A stretch of DNA of 64,000 nucleotides from Phycisphaeraceae bacterium (GTDB lineage Bacteria > Planctomycetota > Phycisphaerae > Phycisphaerales > UBA1924), in contig JACKHC010000001.1 of NCBI GenBank assembly GCA_020639235.1, forward strand, positions 1,178,001 through 1,242,000, given 5' to 3'. Both the position numbers and the translations under genes were made by a program. Under the pieces are notes generated by a model that was not told the origin of the DNA, did no database searches, and saw nothing but the letters and a program-made list of their open reading frames with translations. This document shows positions 27,133 to 35,189 of the stretch, in pieces; within the stretch, counting starts at the first letter, position 1, and each line of letters opens with the position of its first letter.

Positions 27133-27822
27133 ATGGCGTTGAAACTTCTTGGCACGAAACTCGGCATGACTCGCGTCTTCACGGACGAAGGTGTCTCCAC
27201 GCCCGTGACGGTGATCGAGGTGGGGCCGTGCGTCGTGACGCAGATCAAGACCGTTGCGAAGGACGGGTATTCCGCGGTTCAGATCGGGTTCGATGATGTG
27301 AAGCCGCGCCGCTCGACGATGCCGATGATCGGGCACGACGGGAAGGCGGGGACCGGCCCCAAGCGTCATCACGTGGAGTTCCGCGTGGATGAGAAGGAGG
27401 CCGGGGAGTTCGAGCTCGGGCAATCGCTGACCGTCGAGTCGTTCGCGAAGCACGCGTTCGTCGATGTGTCGGGCACGAGCAAGGGCAAGGGCTTCCAGGG
27501 CACCATGAAGCGTCACAACTTCAAGGGTCAGCCCGCGAGCCACGGCGTCGAGCGCAAGCACCGCTCCCCGGGTTCGATCGGCGGTCACGCGACGAACCGC
27601 GGTACCGGCCCCAAGCCCAAGAAGGGCAAGCGGATGGCGGGCCATATGGGCGATGAGCGCGTGACAGTGCGATCGCTCGGCGTATTGCGCGTGGATGCGG
27701 AACGGAACTTGTTGTTGGTGAAGGGCTCGGTTCCCGGCGCGAACAAGTCGCTCGTGGAGATTCGGACCCCGACCCGTTTGTACAAGAGCAAGGGCGATCG
27801 TCAGAAGGAAGCGATGGCCTAA
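27133..27822 (+). CDS. rplC: 50S ribosomal protein L3
   Basis: Early-assembly 50S protein (uL3). The 229 residues include the N-terminal LLGTKLGMTRVF, the central loop GTSKGKGFQGTMKRHNFKGQ that reaches the peptidyl-transferase centre, and GSIGGHATNRGTGPKPKKGKRMAGHMG. It is slightly longer than the E. coli protein. ATG 27133 fits the conserved MALKLLGTK start; the open frame upstream has no family similarity. It follows the rpsJ terminator by about 120 bases. Confidence 0.97.
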   Translation: MALKLLGTKLGMTRVFTDEGVSTPVTVIEVGPCVVTQIKTVAKDGYSAVQIGFDDVKPRRSTMPMIGHDGKAGTGPKRHHVEFRVDEKEAGEFELGQSLTVESFAKHAFVDVSGTSKGKGFQGTMKRHNFKGQPASHGVERKHRSPGSIGGHATNRGTGPKPKKGKRMAGHMGDERVTVRSLGVLRVDAERNLLLVKGSVPGANKSLVEIRTPTRLYKSKGDRQKEAMA

Positions 27823-28024
27823 GTTTAAACGATTGAAGGATGGCAGCGGCGCCGAGTGAGCGTCGTGCCCGGCAGGTCCGGCGAGCGTCGGATACCTTCG
27901 GGCGGAGACAAGGAAGACTGATCGCCGAGTTGACCCCGGAAGCCCCCGTTTGTGATTGGGGGTAAACGGGCGAGGCGGAAAGAGGCGGGCGACCGCCAGG
28001 CGATGACGGAAAGGACTTAAGGAC
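27823..28024 (+). promoter_or_regulatory. Structured 202-base gap between rplC and rplD
   Basis: No gene is visible here, although L3 and L4 genes are usually almost contiguous. CCCCC (27943-27947) can pair with GGGGG (27958-27962). Overlapping CCCGTTT (27945-27951) can instead pair with AAACGGG (27964-27970). The two hairpins exclude each other, as in switching leaders. Other GC-rich self-complementary stretches lie at 27855-27905. A GGAAAGGA stretch just upstream of rplD supplies its ribosome binding site. Regulation by L4 or another ribosomal protein is inference. Confidence 0.4.
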
Positions 28025-28693
28025 ATGCAAGTCCCCGTACTGAATATGCAGGGCAAGCAAGTCGGCACGATGGATGTCGATGAGCAGGCCTTGGGCGGCG
28101 AGATCAATCCCGCCCTGATCAAGCAGGCGTATGTGCGCTACCACGCAAATCAGCGTCAGGGTTCGGCGCGCACGAAGAGCCGCTCGGGCGTTGAGGGCTC
28201 CACCCGCAAGCTGTACCGCCAGAAGGGCACGGGCAACGCCCGTGCGGGTTCGCTGCGAGCGAATATCCGTCGCGGCGGCGGCCGGGCCTTTGCCAAGAAG
28301 AAGACGCGCGAAGAGTTCCGCCTGGATATGCCCATCAAGATGCGGCGGAAGGCGAACCGCAACGCGCTGCTCGCCAAGCTGATGGACAACGAGGTCCGCG
28401 TGATCGACAACCTGTCGCTCAAGGCGCCCAAGACCAAGGATGTCCGCCAGATGCTCGAGGCGATGGGCGTGGACCGCACCTGCCTGATCGCGGTGCAGGC
28501 GGACAACGCGAATGTTCGCCTGGGTGCGCGGAACATCGAGCATGTCACGGTGTGCCCGGCAGACGCGCTGACCTGCTTCAACATGCTCAACCACCGGTAT
28601 GTGGTGATCTCCAAGAGCGACCTCGAGGCGTGGATCAGCGGCCCGAGCGCGCAGACCGGGAAGTCGGCCAAGGCCGGGAAGGCGGGTGCGTGA
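28025..28693 (+). CDS. rplD: 50S ribosomal protein L4
   Basis: 50S protein lining the exit tunnel (uL4). The 222 residues contain the loop region TRKLYRQKGTGNARAGSLRA with downstream GGGRAFAKKKT, and the C-terminal globular fold (NVRLGARNIEHVTVCPADAL). In E. coli L4 also represses its own operon, of interest given the structured gap just upstream. A short K/A/G-rich tail follows the core. The stop overlaps the rplW start by one base. Confidence 0.97.
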   Translation: MQVPVLNMQGKQVGTMDVDEQALGGEINPALIKQAYVRYHANQRQGSARTKSRSGVEGSTRKLYRQKGTGNARAGSLRANIRRGGGRAFAKKKTREEFRLDMPIKMRRKANRNALLAKLMDNEVRVIDNLSLKAPKTKDVRQMLEAMGVDRTCLIAVQADNANVRLGARNIEHVTVCPADALTCFNMLNHRYVVISKSDLEAWISGPSAQTGKSAKAGKAGA

Positions 28694-28971
28694 TGGACTC
28701 TCACTTCGTGATCAAGCGCCCGCTCGTGACCGAGAAATCGACCTACGCGTCGGGCGAGTTCAATCGGTACGCGTTCCTTGTGGATCGCAAGGCGCGCAAG
28801 GACGACATCAAGAGGGCCGTCGAGGACCTGTACAAGGTCCGCGTGCTCGGCGTTTCGACGCAGAATCGCAAGGGCGGATCGCGTCGGACCCGGTTCGGCG
28901 TGATCAACGAGCCGGTCCGCAAGCACGCGTTTGTTCGCATTCACCCCGATGACACCATCGAGTTGTTCTGA
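28693..28971 (+). CDS. rplW: 50S ribosomal protein L23
   Basis: Exit-tunnel protein (uL23) and docking site for trigger factor and SRP. The 92 residues begin MDSHFVIKRPLVTEKSTYAS and contain the conserved LYKVRVLGVSTQNRKGGSRR loop. The ATG overlaps the rplD stop (TGATG); GTG 28690 is one codon upstream. Length is normal for the family. Confidence 0.97.
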   Translation: MDSHFVIKRPLVTEKSTYASGEFNRYAFLVDRKARKDDIKRAVEDLYKVRVLGVSTQNRKGGSRRTRFGVINEPVRKHAFVRIHPDDTIELF

Positions 28972-28990
28972 CCTCAGGGAGTAGTTTCCG

Positions 28991-29845
28991 ATGCCTATTC
29001 GCATCTACAGACCAACCAGCGCCGGGCGGCGGAATGCCTCGGTCAATCTCCACGCTGAGGTGACCAAGAACCGCCCCGAGAAGTCGCTGATCGCGCCGCT
29101 CGTCAAGACCGGCGGGCGCAATCATCACGGCAAGATCACCGTTCGCGGTCGCGGCGGCGGTCACAAGCGGATGTACCGCAAGATCGATTTCAAGCGCGCT
29201 GATCGCGTGGGCATCAAGGGCACCGTCATCGGGATCGAGTACGACCCCAATCGCTCGGCCCACCTGGCGCTCATTCAGTACGAAGACGGCGTCAAGCGTT
29301 ACATCATCGCGCCCAAGGGCCTGACCGACGGCGATACGGTTTTGACCGCGGACGAGACAATCGACGCGAATGTCGGCAACTGCATGCGGATCAAGGACAT
29401 CCCCACGGGTCTTGATGTGCATTGCATCGAGATGACGCCCGGCAAGGGCGCCCAGATCTGCCGCAGCGCCGGGACCTACGCGCGGCTATCGAACAAGGAA
29501 GGGCGGTACGCGACGCTCGTGTTGCCGTCGGGCGAAATCCGGCGCGTGTTGTCCGAGTGCCGCGCGACGATCGGCCAGGTCGGGAACCTGGACCACTCGC
29601 AGCGGACGCTCGGCAAGGCGGGTCTCTCGCGGCATCTGGGTCGTCGTCCCAAGACGCGCGGCGTCGCGATGGACCACGATACGCACCCGCTGGGCGGCGG
29701 CGAGGGTCGCTCCAAGGGCAACCGCGCCCCGGTCAGCAAGTCGGGCGTGTTCTCCAAGGGTGGCGGCACGCGTAATCGGAAGCAGCACTCGTCGAAACTC
29801 ATCATCCGTCGCCGGCGCAGCAAGCGCTTCGGCCAGCTCAAGTAA
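28991..29845 (+). CDS. rplB: 50S ribosomal protein L2
   Basis: Core 50S protein (uL2) near the peptidyl-transferase centre. The 284 residues include RGRGGGHKRMYRKIDFKR, the SH3-like middle, and the C-terminal GVAMDHDTHPLGGGEGRS. Compared with the common form NPVDHPHGGGEG, the Asp before the key His and the second His are replaced (THPL). The His itself and GGGEG are kept. GGGAG lies about nine bases upstream of the ATG. Confidence 0.97.
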   Translation: MPIRIYRPTSAGRRNASVNLHAEVTKNRPEKSLIAPLVKTGGRNHHGKITVRGRGGGHKRMYRKIDFKRADRVGIKGTVIGIEYDPNRSAHLALIQYEDGVKRYIIAPKGLTDGDTVLTADETIDANVGNCMRIKDIPTGLDVHCIEMTPGKGAQICRSAGTYARLSNKEGRYATLVLPSGEIRRVLSECRATIGQVGNLDHSQRTLGKAGLSRHLGRRPKTRGVAMDHDTHPLGGGEGRSKGNRAPVSKSGVFSKGGGTRNRKQHSSKLIIRRRRSKRFGQLK

Positions 29846-29866
29846 TCCGGCACGGGAGGACCAGCG

Positions 29867-30157
29867 ATGTCTCGATCACTCAAAAAGGGCCCGTTCGTTG
29901 ACGAGCGGCTTTACATGAAGGTGCAGAAGCAGACCGAGGGCGGCAAGCGCAGCCCCATCAAGACATGGTCGCGCACCTGCACGATCGTTCCCGAGTTTGT
30001 GGGCACGACATTCCAGGTCCACAACGGCCGGAGTTTCACGGATGTGTTCGTGACCGAGGACATGGTGGGCCACAAGCTGGGCGAGTTCGCTCTGACGCGG
30101 ACCTTCCGCGGCCACACGAACAAGAAGGAAGGCATCAAGGGCGGCGCTAAGGGCTAA
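29867..30157 (+). CDS. rpsS: 30S ribosomal protein S19
   Basis: 30S head protein (uS19) contacting S13 and the A-site finger. The 96 residues start MSRSLKKGPFVDERL and contain TWSRTCTIVPEFVGTTFQVH and FTDVFVTEDMVGHKLGEFAL. A perfect GGGAGGA lies six bases upstream. A gap of 38 bases leads to the unusual rplV. Confidence 0.97.
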   Translation: MSRSLKKGPFVDERLYMKVQKQTEGGKRSPIKTWSRTCTIVPEFVGTTFQVHNGRSFTDVFVTEDMVGHKLGEFALTRTFRGHTNKKEGIKGGAKG

Positions 30158-30195
30158 TGAACGCCGCGCGTGAGCGCGGGTAGAGGATACGAGTC

Positions 30196-30750
30196 GTGAG
30201 AATTCACTCGAAGAACTTGAAGACACTCGCCGAGCAGGCCGGTATTTCGGTCGTGCAACTGGCGGAGTCGCTCCCGGCGGACTCGGGCCGTCGGAAGCAG
30301 AAGGAACTGGCGCAGGCGAAGGTCCGCAACTGGATGGCCGGTCGCGATCACCCGCGCGCCAAGGCGAAGGACATCGAGGCGATGGCGGGCGTGCTTGGTT
30401 GTTCGCCGAGCCAGATCGCGCGGTACACGAGCGTGTTCCGTTTCTCGAGGTCGTCGCCGCGCAAGGCGGGGCTGGTCGCCGAGTTGATCCGGGGTCGCTC
30501 GGTTGCTGAGGCGCAGGCCCTGCTGGCGTTCTCGCCCAAGCGTGCGTCGGTGATGGTGGGCAAGGCGCTGGAGGCGGCGCTCGCCGAGGCGCAGTCGTAC
30601 GACGCCTCGCCCGATCACCTGGTGGTCGCCGAGTCCCGCGTGGACAAGGGCGTCATCATCAAGCGCTTCCAGCCCAAGGACCGCGGTCGTGCGCACCGCA
30701 TCGAGAAGATCACCAGCCACATCACCATCGGACTTGAGGAGCGTGCCTGA
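30196..30750 (+). CDS. rplV: 50S ribosomal protein L22 with N-terminal helix-turn-helix-like extension
   Basis: uL22 lines the exit tunnel with a beta hairpin. Residues 81-184 are the ribosomal core (FRFSRSSPRKAGLVAELIRG, VVAESRVDKG, then GRAHRIEKITSHI). Residues 1-80 are not part of normal L22 (about 110-120 residues). They look like a Cro/C1-type HTH: LKTLAEQAGISVVQLAESL, a basic loop, KVRNWMAGRDHPRAKAKDIE, then MAGVLGCSPSQIA. The frame is continuous and the GTG start precedes the extension, with no ATG at the core. The extension may bind RNA or DNA or only stabilise the protein; this is inference. The stop overlaps rpsC. Confidence 0.9.
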   Translation: MRIHSKNLKTLAEQAGISVVQLAESLPADSGRRKQKELAQAKVRNWMAGRDHPRAKAKDIEAMAGVLGCSPSQIARYTSVFRFSRSSPRKAGLVAELIRGRSVAEAQALLAFSPKRASVMVGKALEAALAEAQSYDASPDHLVVAESRVDKGVIIKRFQPKDRGRAHRIEKITSHITIGLEERA

Positions 30751-31454
30751 TGGGACAGAAGACTCATCCATTCGGTCTGCGTGTCGGAATTACCGAGGCG
30801 CACAAGAGCCGGTGGTACGCCCCCAAGGCGCTGTACGGCGAGCTGCTCGTCGAGGATTACAAGATCCGCCAGTTTGTGGACAAGCGTTTGAATCGGACGC
30901 CCCCGTTCGCGGCGGTGTCGGACATCCACATCGAGCGCACCCGCGAAGAGCTGAAGGTGATCGTCAAGACGGCGCGTCCCGGCCTGGTCATCGGGCCGAA
31001 GGGTGCCGAGGTCGATCGCCTGCAGCAGGAACTGGAGTACATGACGGGGCGCAAGGTCTCGATCAACATCATCGAGATCAAGAACCCGGATCTGGATGCG
31101 CAGTTGGTTGCTGAGGGCGTCGCTGAGCAGCTCAAGAAGCGTTCGAGCTTCCGTCGCGTCGTGAAGATGCGTTCGGAGGCGACGATGCAGGCGGGCGGCA
31201 AGGGTGTGCGCATCCTGCTGGCCGGCCGGTTGGGCGGCGCGGAAATGAGCCGGACTCTCGATACGCGTCTGGGCTCGATGCCGCTGTCTTCGTTGCAGGC
31301 GAACATCGACTACGGGTTCGCCGAGGCGTTTACGACGTACGGCGCGATCGGCGTGAAGGTTTGGATCTACAAGGGTGAGTACTCGACGGAAGTGGACGAA
31401 GAGACGCAGAGCCGAGCGGCGGGCGCCCGCCCGCGTGCCCGCGGCCGCCACTGA
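30750..31454 (+). CDS. rpsC: 30S ribosomal protein S3
   Basis: uS3 forms part of the mRNA entry site and helicase. The 234 residues have MGQKTHPFGLRVGITEAHKS, a KH domain with VIGPKGAEVDRLQQEL, and the C-terminal S3 domain GGKGVRILLAGRLGGAEMSR. A short basic tail follows. The start overlaps the rplV stop by one base. A 77-base gap follows before rplP. Confidence 0.97.
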   Translation: MGQKTHPFGLRVGITEAHKSRWYAPKALYGELLVEDYKIRQFVDKRLNRTPPFAAVSDIHIERTREELKVIVKTARPGLVIGPKGAEVDRLQQELEYMTGRKVSINIIEIKNPDLDAQLVAEGVAEQLKKRSSFRRVVKMRSEATMQAGGKGVRILLAGRLGGAEMSRTLDTRLGSMPLSSLQANIDYGFAEAFTTYGAIGVKVWIYKGEYSTEVDEETQSRAAGARPRARGRH

Positions 31455-31531
31455 GTTCGAGTGCGTTGCAAAGATTGATGAAGAACACCCCCGCGCGAGT
31501 AACGGCGGGATGAGGAAGGATGGGCTGACAG

Positions 31532-31951
31532 ATGCCCCGGATGCCCAAGAGGGTGAAATACCGCAAGGAGATGCGTCGCGTCCGCGACCGCAAGGCGACG
31601 AAGGCGAACTATGTCGCGTTCGGCGAGTTCGGGCTGCAGGCGTTGTCCGGTTGCTGGTTGACGGCTCGTCAGATCGAGGCCGGTCGTATCGCGGCGCAGC
31701 ACTATCTGAAGCGTCAGGGCCGGGTGTACATCCGGGTGTTCCCTGACAAGCCCATTTCGAAGAAGCCGCTCGAGACCCGAATGGGTACGGGCAAGGCGGA
31801 AGTTGATTACTGGGCGGCGCGTGTCCGCCCGGGGACGATGCTCTTTGAGATCGCCGGCGTGCCCGAGGATGTGGCGCGTCAGACGATGGTCCGAGTCGCG
31901 ATGAAGATGCCGATCCGCTGCCGATTCGTCGGGCGTCGGCTTGAGGTTTGA
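31532..31951 (+). CDS. rplP: 50S ribosomal protein L16
   Basis: uL16 contacts tRNA at the A and P sites. The 139 residues show MPKRVKYRKEMRR, FGEFGLQALSGCWLTARQIE and the loop KPLETRMGTGKAEVDYWAA. The arginine that is hydroxylated in many L16 proteins lies in this region. ATG 31541 is an alternative start three codons in. Confidence 0.96.
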   Translation: MPRMPKRVKYRKEMRRVRDRKATKANYVAFGEFGLQALSGCWLTARQIEAGRIAAQHYLKRQGRVYIRVFPDKPISKKPLETRMGTGKAEVDYWAARVRPGTMLFEIAGVPEDVARQTMVRVAMKMPIRCRFVGRRLEV

Positions 31952-31961
31952 GGAGCCGGGC

Positions 31962-32168
31962 ATGAAGGCAGCAGAGGTCCGGAAGTTGACGGGCGAGGAG
32001 ATCGATGTCGAGGTCTCGCGTTTGCAGCGCAAGTTGTACGACCTGCGCGTGCAGACAGTGACGGAGAAGATCGAGGACCCCTCGCAGTTCAAGAAGATTC
32101 GCAAGGACATCGCGCGGCTCAAGACTGAGCGCACGGCGCGGTTGAACAAGAAGAAGGCGAGCGCATGA
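31962..32168 (+). CDS. rpmC: 50S ribosomal protein L29
   Basis: uL29, a two-helix protein beside the tunnel exit. The 68 residues are all helical: KAAEVRKLTGEEIDVEVSRL, KLYDLRVQTVTEKIEDPSQF, then IRKDIARLKTERTARL. GAGG/AGGAG precedes the ATG. The stop overlaps the rpsQ start (ATGA). Confidence 0.95.
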   Translation: MKAAEVRKLTGEEIDVEVSRLQRKLYDLRVQTVTEKIEDPSQFKKIRKDIARLKTERTARLNKKKASA

Positions 32169-32449
32169 GCCCGACTGAGACTGCAGAGAAGAGGGTTACG
32201 AGCACGCAGATCGGCGTCGTGGAGTCCGCCAAGACGGACAAGACGCGCAAGGTCGTGGTTTCGTACCGCGCCAAGCACCCGAAGTACGGGAAGTTCGTGA
32301 GCCGGAGGACGATCCTGGCGGTTCACGACGAGCACAACGAGTCGGCGCTGGGCGACCGCGTCGAGATCGCGCAGTGCCGCCCGATGAGCAAGACGAAGCG
32401 GTGGCGTCTTGTTCGGATTGTCGACAAGGCCCCGCGGGATAACGCGTGA
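32165..32449 (+). CDS. rpsQ: 30S ribosomal protein S17
   Basis: uS17, an OB-fold primary binder of 16S rRNA. The 94 residues contain GVVESAKTDKTRKVVVSYRA, HPKYGKFVSRRTILAVHDEH and GDRVEIAQCRPMSKTKRWRL, all typical. Translation is probably coupled to rpmC by the four-base overlap. Confidence 0.96.
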   Translation: MSPTETAEKRVTSTQIGVVESAKTDKTRKVVVSYRAKHPKYGKFVSRRTILAVHDEHNESALGDRVEIAQCRPMSKTKRWRLVRIVDKAPRDNA

Positions 32450-32489
32450 TTTGACGGTCGGCACGGGCCGACCGAGAGGTATTTGAGTC

Positions 32490-32876
32490 ATGATTCAGCA
32501 AGAAACTCGCGTCGATGTCGCGGACAACTCGGGCGCCAAGGAGGCGATGGTGATCCGCGTGCTCGGCGGTTCGACGTCGCGCGGCAGGTTCACGCGCCGG
32601 ACGGCGGGTGTGGGCGACAAGGTCGTCTGTTCCGTCAAGAAGGCGTTGCCCGGTTCGGATGTGAAGGCGGGCGACGTTGTCAAGGGTGTCGTGGTCCGGG
32701 CGGCGTTCCCGACGCGGCGTGCCGACGGCTCGTATGTGAAGTTCGACCGCACCGCGGTGGTGCTGATCAATCCTGACGGCAACCCGCGTGGGACGCGCGT
32801 GTTCGGGGCGGTGGCCCGCGAGCTGCGCGACCGCGGCTACATGAAGATTGTGTCGCTTGCGACGGAGGTGATCTGA
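32490..32876 (+). CDS. rplN: 50S ribosomal protein L14
   Basis: uL14, at the subunit interface. The 128 residues begin MIQQETRVDVADNSGAKEAM and end with GTRVFGAVARELRDRGYMKI. The loop around LPGSDVKAGDVVKGVVVRAA is as in the family; a few residues are inserted (PTRRADGSYVKF). The rplX start lies one base after its stop. Confidence 0.97.
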   Translation: MIQQETRVDVADNSGAKEAMVIRVLGGSTSRGRFTRRTAGVGDKVVCSVKKALPGSDVKAGDVVKGVVVRAAFPTRRADGSYVKFDRTAVVLINPDGNPRGTRVFGAVARELRDRGYMKIVSLATEVI

Positions 32877-32877
32877 C

Positions 32878-33234
32878 ATGCCCAAGCATGTAGTGAAAGG
32901 CGACGAGGTGGTCATCACCGCGGGCGAGTACCGGGGCAAGACCGGCACGATCGTGCGCGTTGATACCAAGAATGACCGCGTGATCGTCCACGGATCCGGT
33001 ATCGCGGGCATCACCAAGAACATCCGCCCGACGCGGATCAACCCCGAGGGGGGTCGCGTCGAGCTCGACCGTTCGTTCCACATCTCGAATGTGAGCCCGG
33101 TGGTTGATGGCAAGGGATCGCGGGTGCGCTTCGAGACGAAGAAGGATGGCTCGAAGGTGCGCGTCGCGGCGAAGGGCGGCAAGGAGCTGGGCGTCGTTCG
33201 TTCGGCGTCGGCCAAGGGCAAGAAGAAGAAGTAA
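32878..33234 (+). CDS. rplX: 50S ribosomal protein L24
   Basis: uL24, an assembly initiator. The 118 residues include the KOW motif KGDEVVITAGEYRGKTGTIV, then NIRPTRINPEGGRVELDRSF, and end in a lysine-rich tail. One base separates the start from the rplN stop. The 57-base gap after it has a GC-rich inverted repeat around CCGCCGCGG and CGCCGCGG. Confidence 0.96.
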   Translation: MPKHVVKGDEVVITAGEYRGKTGTIVRVDTKNDRVIVHGSGIAGITKNIRPTRINPEGGRVELDRSFHISNVSPVVDGKGSRVRFETKKDGSKVRVAAKGGKELGVVRSASAKGKKKK

Positions 33235-33291
33235 GTCGGAACAGAACCCGCCGCGGGGATGATCGCCGCGGCTTACGAGTGAGCGTTGAAG

Positions 33292-33921
33292 ATGGCTAAG
33301 GACAAGAGCAAAGGCAAGGGTGGCGAGGCACCGGCGGACACGGGTCCCGCGGTCCCGCCGCGTCTGCGCGACAAGTTCAACGGCGAGGTCTCGTCGAAGG
33401 TGGCGGAGAAGTTCTCGCTCGAGAACCCGATGAGCCGCCCGTCGATCGAGAAGATCATCGTGAACGTGAACGTGGGCCGCCACCTGGACGGGGCGAAGCT
33501 CCCCCAGAACGTGCGCGACACCGTGCTCGACACGCTCAACAAGATCACGGGTCAGAAGCCCATCATGATCAACGCGAAGAAGAGCGTGTCGAACTTCAAG
33601 CTGCGCGAGGGCATGCCTTCGTCGGCGATGGTGACGATGCGTCGCGAGCGGATGTGGTATTTCCTTGACCGTCTGATCAACCTGGCGACGCCGCGTATCC
33701 GCGACTTCCGCGGGCTGAGCGACAAGTCGTTCGACAAGAGCGGCAACTACTCGATGGGCCTGACCGAGCAGGGCGTGTTCCCCGAGATCGACATGGCCCA
33801 CGTGACCTTCACGCACGGGATGAATATCAACATTGTCTTCAGCAACTCGAGCCCGGAGAAGAGCCGGTTCGTGCTTGAAGAGCTCGGATTCCCCTTCCGC
33901 AAGCCGGAGAAGAAGAACTAA
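33292..33921 (+). CDS. rplE: 50S ribosomal protein L5
   Basis: uL5 binds 5S rRNA and the P-site tRNA. The product of 209 residues is about 28 longer than usual at the N-terminus (MAKDKSKGKGGEAPADTG, a K/G/A-rich stretch). The core is intact: NPMSRPSIEKIIVNVNVGRH, TGQKPIMINAKKSVSNFKLR and NYSMGLTEQGVFPEID. ATG 33292 is preferred over TTG 33286. The stop overlaps rpsN (TAATG). Confidence 0.96.
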   Translation: MAKDKSKGKGGEAPADTGPAVPPRLRDKFNGEVSSKVAEKFSLENPMSRPSIEKIIVNVNVGRHLDGAKLPQNVRDTVLDTLNKITGQKPIMINAKKSVSNFKLREGMPSSAMVTMRRERMWYFLDRLINLATPRIRDFRGLSDKSFDKSGNYSMGLTEQGVFPEIDMAHVTFTHGMNINIVFSNSSPEKSRFVLEELGFPFRKPEKKN

Positions 33922-34106
33922 TGGCAACCAAGGCACAAGTGGCAAAGAGCAATCGGACTCCGAAGTATTCGTCGCGTACGGTTCGTCGGTGCGAGCTGAC
34001 GGGCCGGTCGCGTGGCGTGTACCGCAAGTTCCGCATCAGCCGGATCATGCTCCGCAAGCTGGCGCTTGAGGGGAAGATTCCGGGGATGCGCAAGGCGTCT
34101 TGGTGA
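33921..34106 (+). CDS. rpsN: 30S ribosomal protein S14, short zinc-less form
   Basis: uS14 of 61 residues, the short type that normally binds zinc through two CxxC pairs. Here only C24 remains. The expected partners are T27 (RCELTGR), S40 and M43 (FRISRIML), so zinc cannot be held in the usual way. The C-terminus LALEGKIPGMRKASW is typical of the short type. Zinc-less S14 is known in other lineages, usually as the long form. The start overlaps the rplE stop by one base. Confidence 0.94.
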   Translation: MATKAQVAKSNRTPKYSSRTVRRCELTGRSRGVYRKFRISRIMLRKLALEGKIPGMRKASW

Positions 34107-34169
34107 GCAGGTAGAGATAACGATTCGCAATCGGGCGTGCGCCCGACGAGCAGGAGATACGGCAGGGCC

Positions 34170-34568
34170 ATGGCATTCAACGACTCCGTCGCCGACATGT
34201 TGACCCGGATCCGCAACGCGGTCCGCAACCGCGCCAAGAGCACGAACGTGCTCAACAGCAAGGTTTGCCGCGGGATTGCGCAGATCCTCCAAGAAGAGGG
34301 CTACATCGAGGGATTCGATGTGATCGAGGACGGGCGTCAGGGCCTGATCCGCGTGCGTCTTCGCTACTCACCGACGGGCGATCCGGTGATTCACTCGATC
34401 AAGCGTGAGTCGAAGCCGGGGTGCCGCGACTACCGGAATGTCGAGGACATCCCGTCGCCGCTCCAGGGCCTGGGCGTGTCGATCGTGTCGACCTCGCAGG
34501 GTGTGAAGTCGGATCGCAAGTGCCGCGAGGAGCGGATCGGCGGCGAGTTGCTCGCCACGGTGTATTGA
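34170..34568 (+). CDS. rpsH: 30S ribosomal protein S8
   Basis: uS8, a primary 16S binder and in E. coli the translational repressor of the spc operon. The 132 residues begin MAFNDSVADMLTRIRNAVRN and contain KVCRGIAQILQEEGYIEGFD and GVSIVSTSQGVKSDRKCREE. This fits the usual order after S14. Confidence 0.97.
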   Translation: MAFNDSVADMLTRIRNAVRNRAKSTNVLNSKVCRGIAQILQEEGYIEGFDVIEDGRQGLIRVRLRYSPTGDPVIHSIKRESKPGCRDYRNVEDIPSPLQGLGVSIVSTSQGVKSDRKCREERIGGELLATVY

Positions 34569-34607
34569 GGATTGATCCGCGGCGTGCCGCGGTTGTGAGG
34601 TTTCGCA

Positions 34608-35159
34608 ATGTCTCGACTCGGAAAGAAGCCAGTTCCCGTCCCGGCGAAGGTCAGCGTGGCGATCAATGGTCGCACGGTGAAGATCGCCAATGGCGATAAG
34701 TCGCTCTCGTACGAGCACCGTCCGGAGGTGAGCGTCGCCTGGAACGAGGGCGATCGCACGCTCTCGGTCTCGATCGATGAGAAGGACGAGGCCATCAAGT
34801 CCGTTCGCGCCCATTGGGGCACGACCCGTGCGGTGCTGGCGAACATGATCACCGGCGTGACGGCCGGATTCGAGAAGAAGCTCGAGGTCGTGGGCGTCGG
34901 GTACACCGCCGAGCTGGCGGGCCAGAAGCTGAAGGTGAAGGCGGGGTTCGCCAACACCATCGAGGTTCCGGTGCCGGCGGGCGTGAACGTGACGGTCGAG
35001 AAGAACATGGTGACGGTGAAGGGGATCGATCGGCAGAAGGTCGGGCAGTTTGCATCGGTCGTTCGGTCGATCCGCAAGCCGGAGCCGTACAACGGCAAGG
35101 GCATCAAGTATTCGGACGAGGTTGTTCGTCGCAAGGCCGGCAAGGCGTTCGGCGCCTGA
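34608..35159 (+). CDS. rplF: 50S ribosomal protein L6
   Basis: uL6, near the GTPase centre. The 183 residues begin MSRLGKKPVPVPAKVSVAIN and contain the two L6 repeats, with GYTAELAGQKLKVKAGFANT in the second and the conserved RSIRKPEPYNGKGIKYSDE near the end. Normal length. Confidence 0.97.
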   Translation: MSRLGKKPVPVPAKVSVAINGRTVKIANGDKSLSYEHRPEVSVAWNEGDRTLSVSIDEKDEAIKSVRAHWGTTRAVLANMITGVTAGFEKKLEVVGVGYTAELAGQKLKVKAGFANTIEVPVPAGVNVTVEKNMVTVKGIDRQKVGQFASVVRSIRKPEPYNGKGIKYSDEVVRRKAGKAFGA

Positions 35160-35189
35160 CGCGCGAGTTGATCGCAGGAGTAGTGGACG

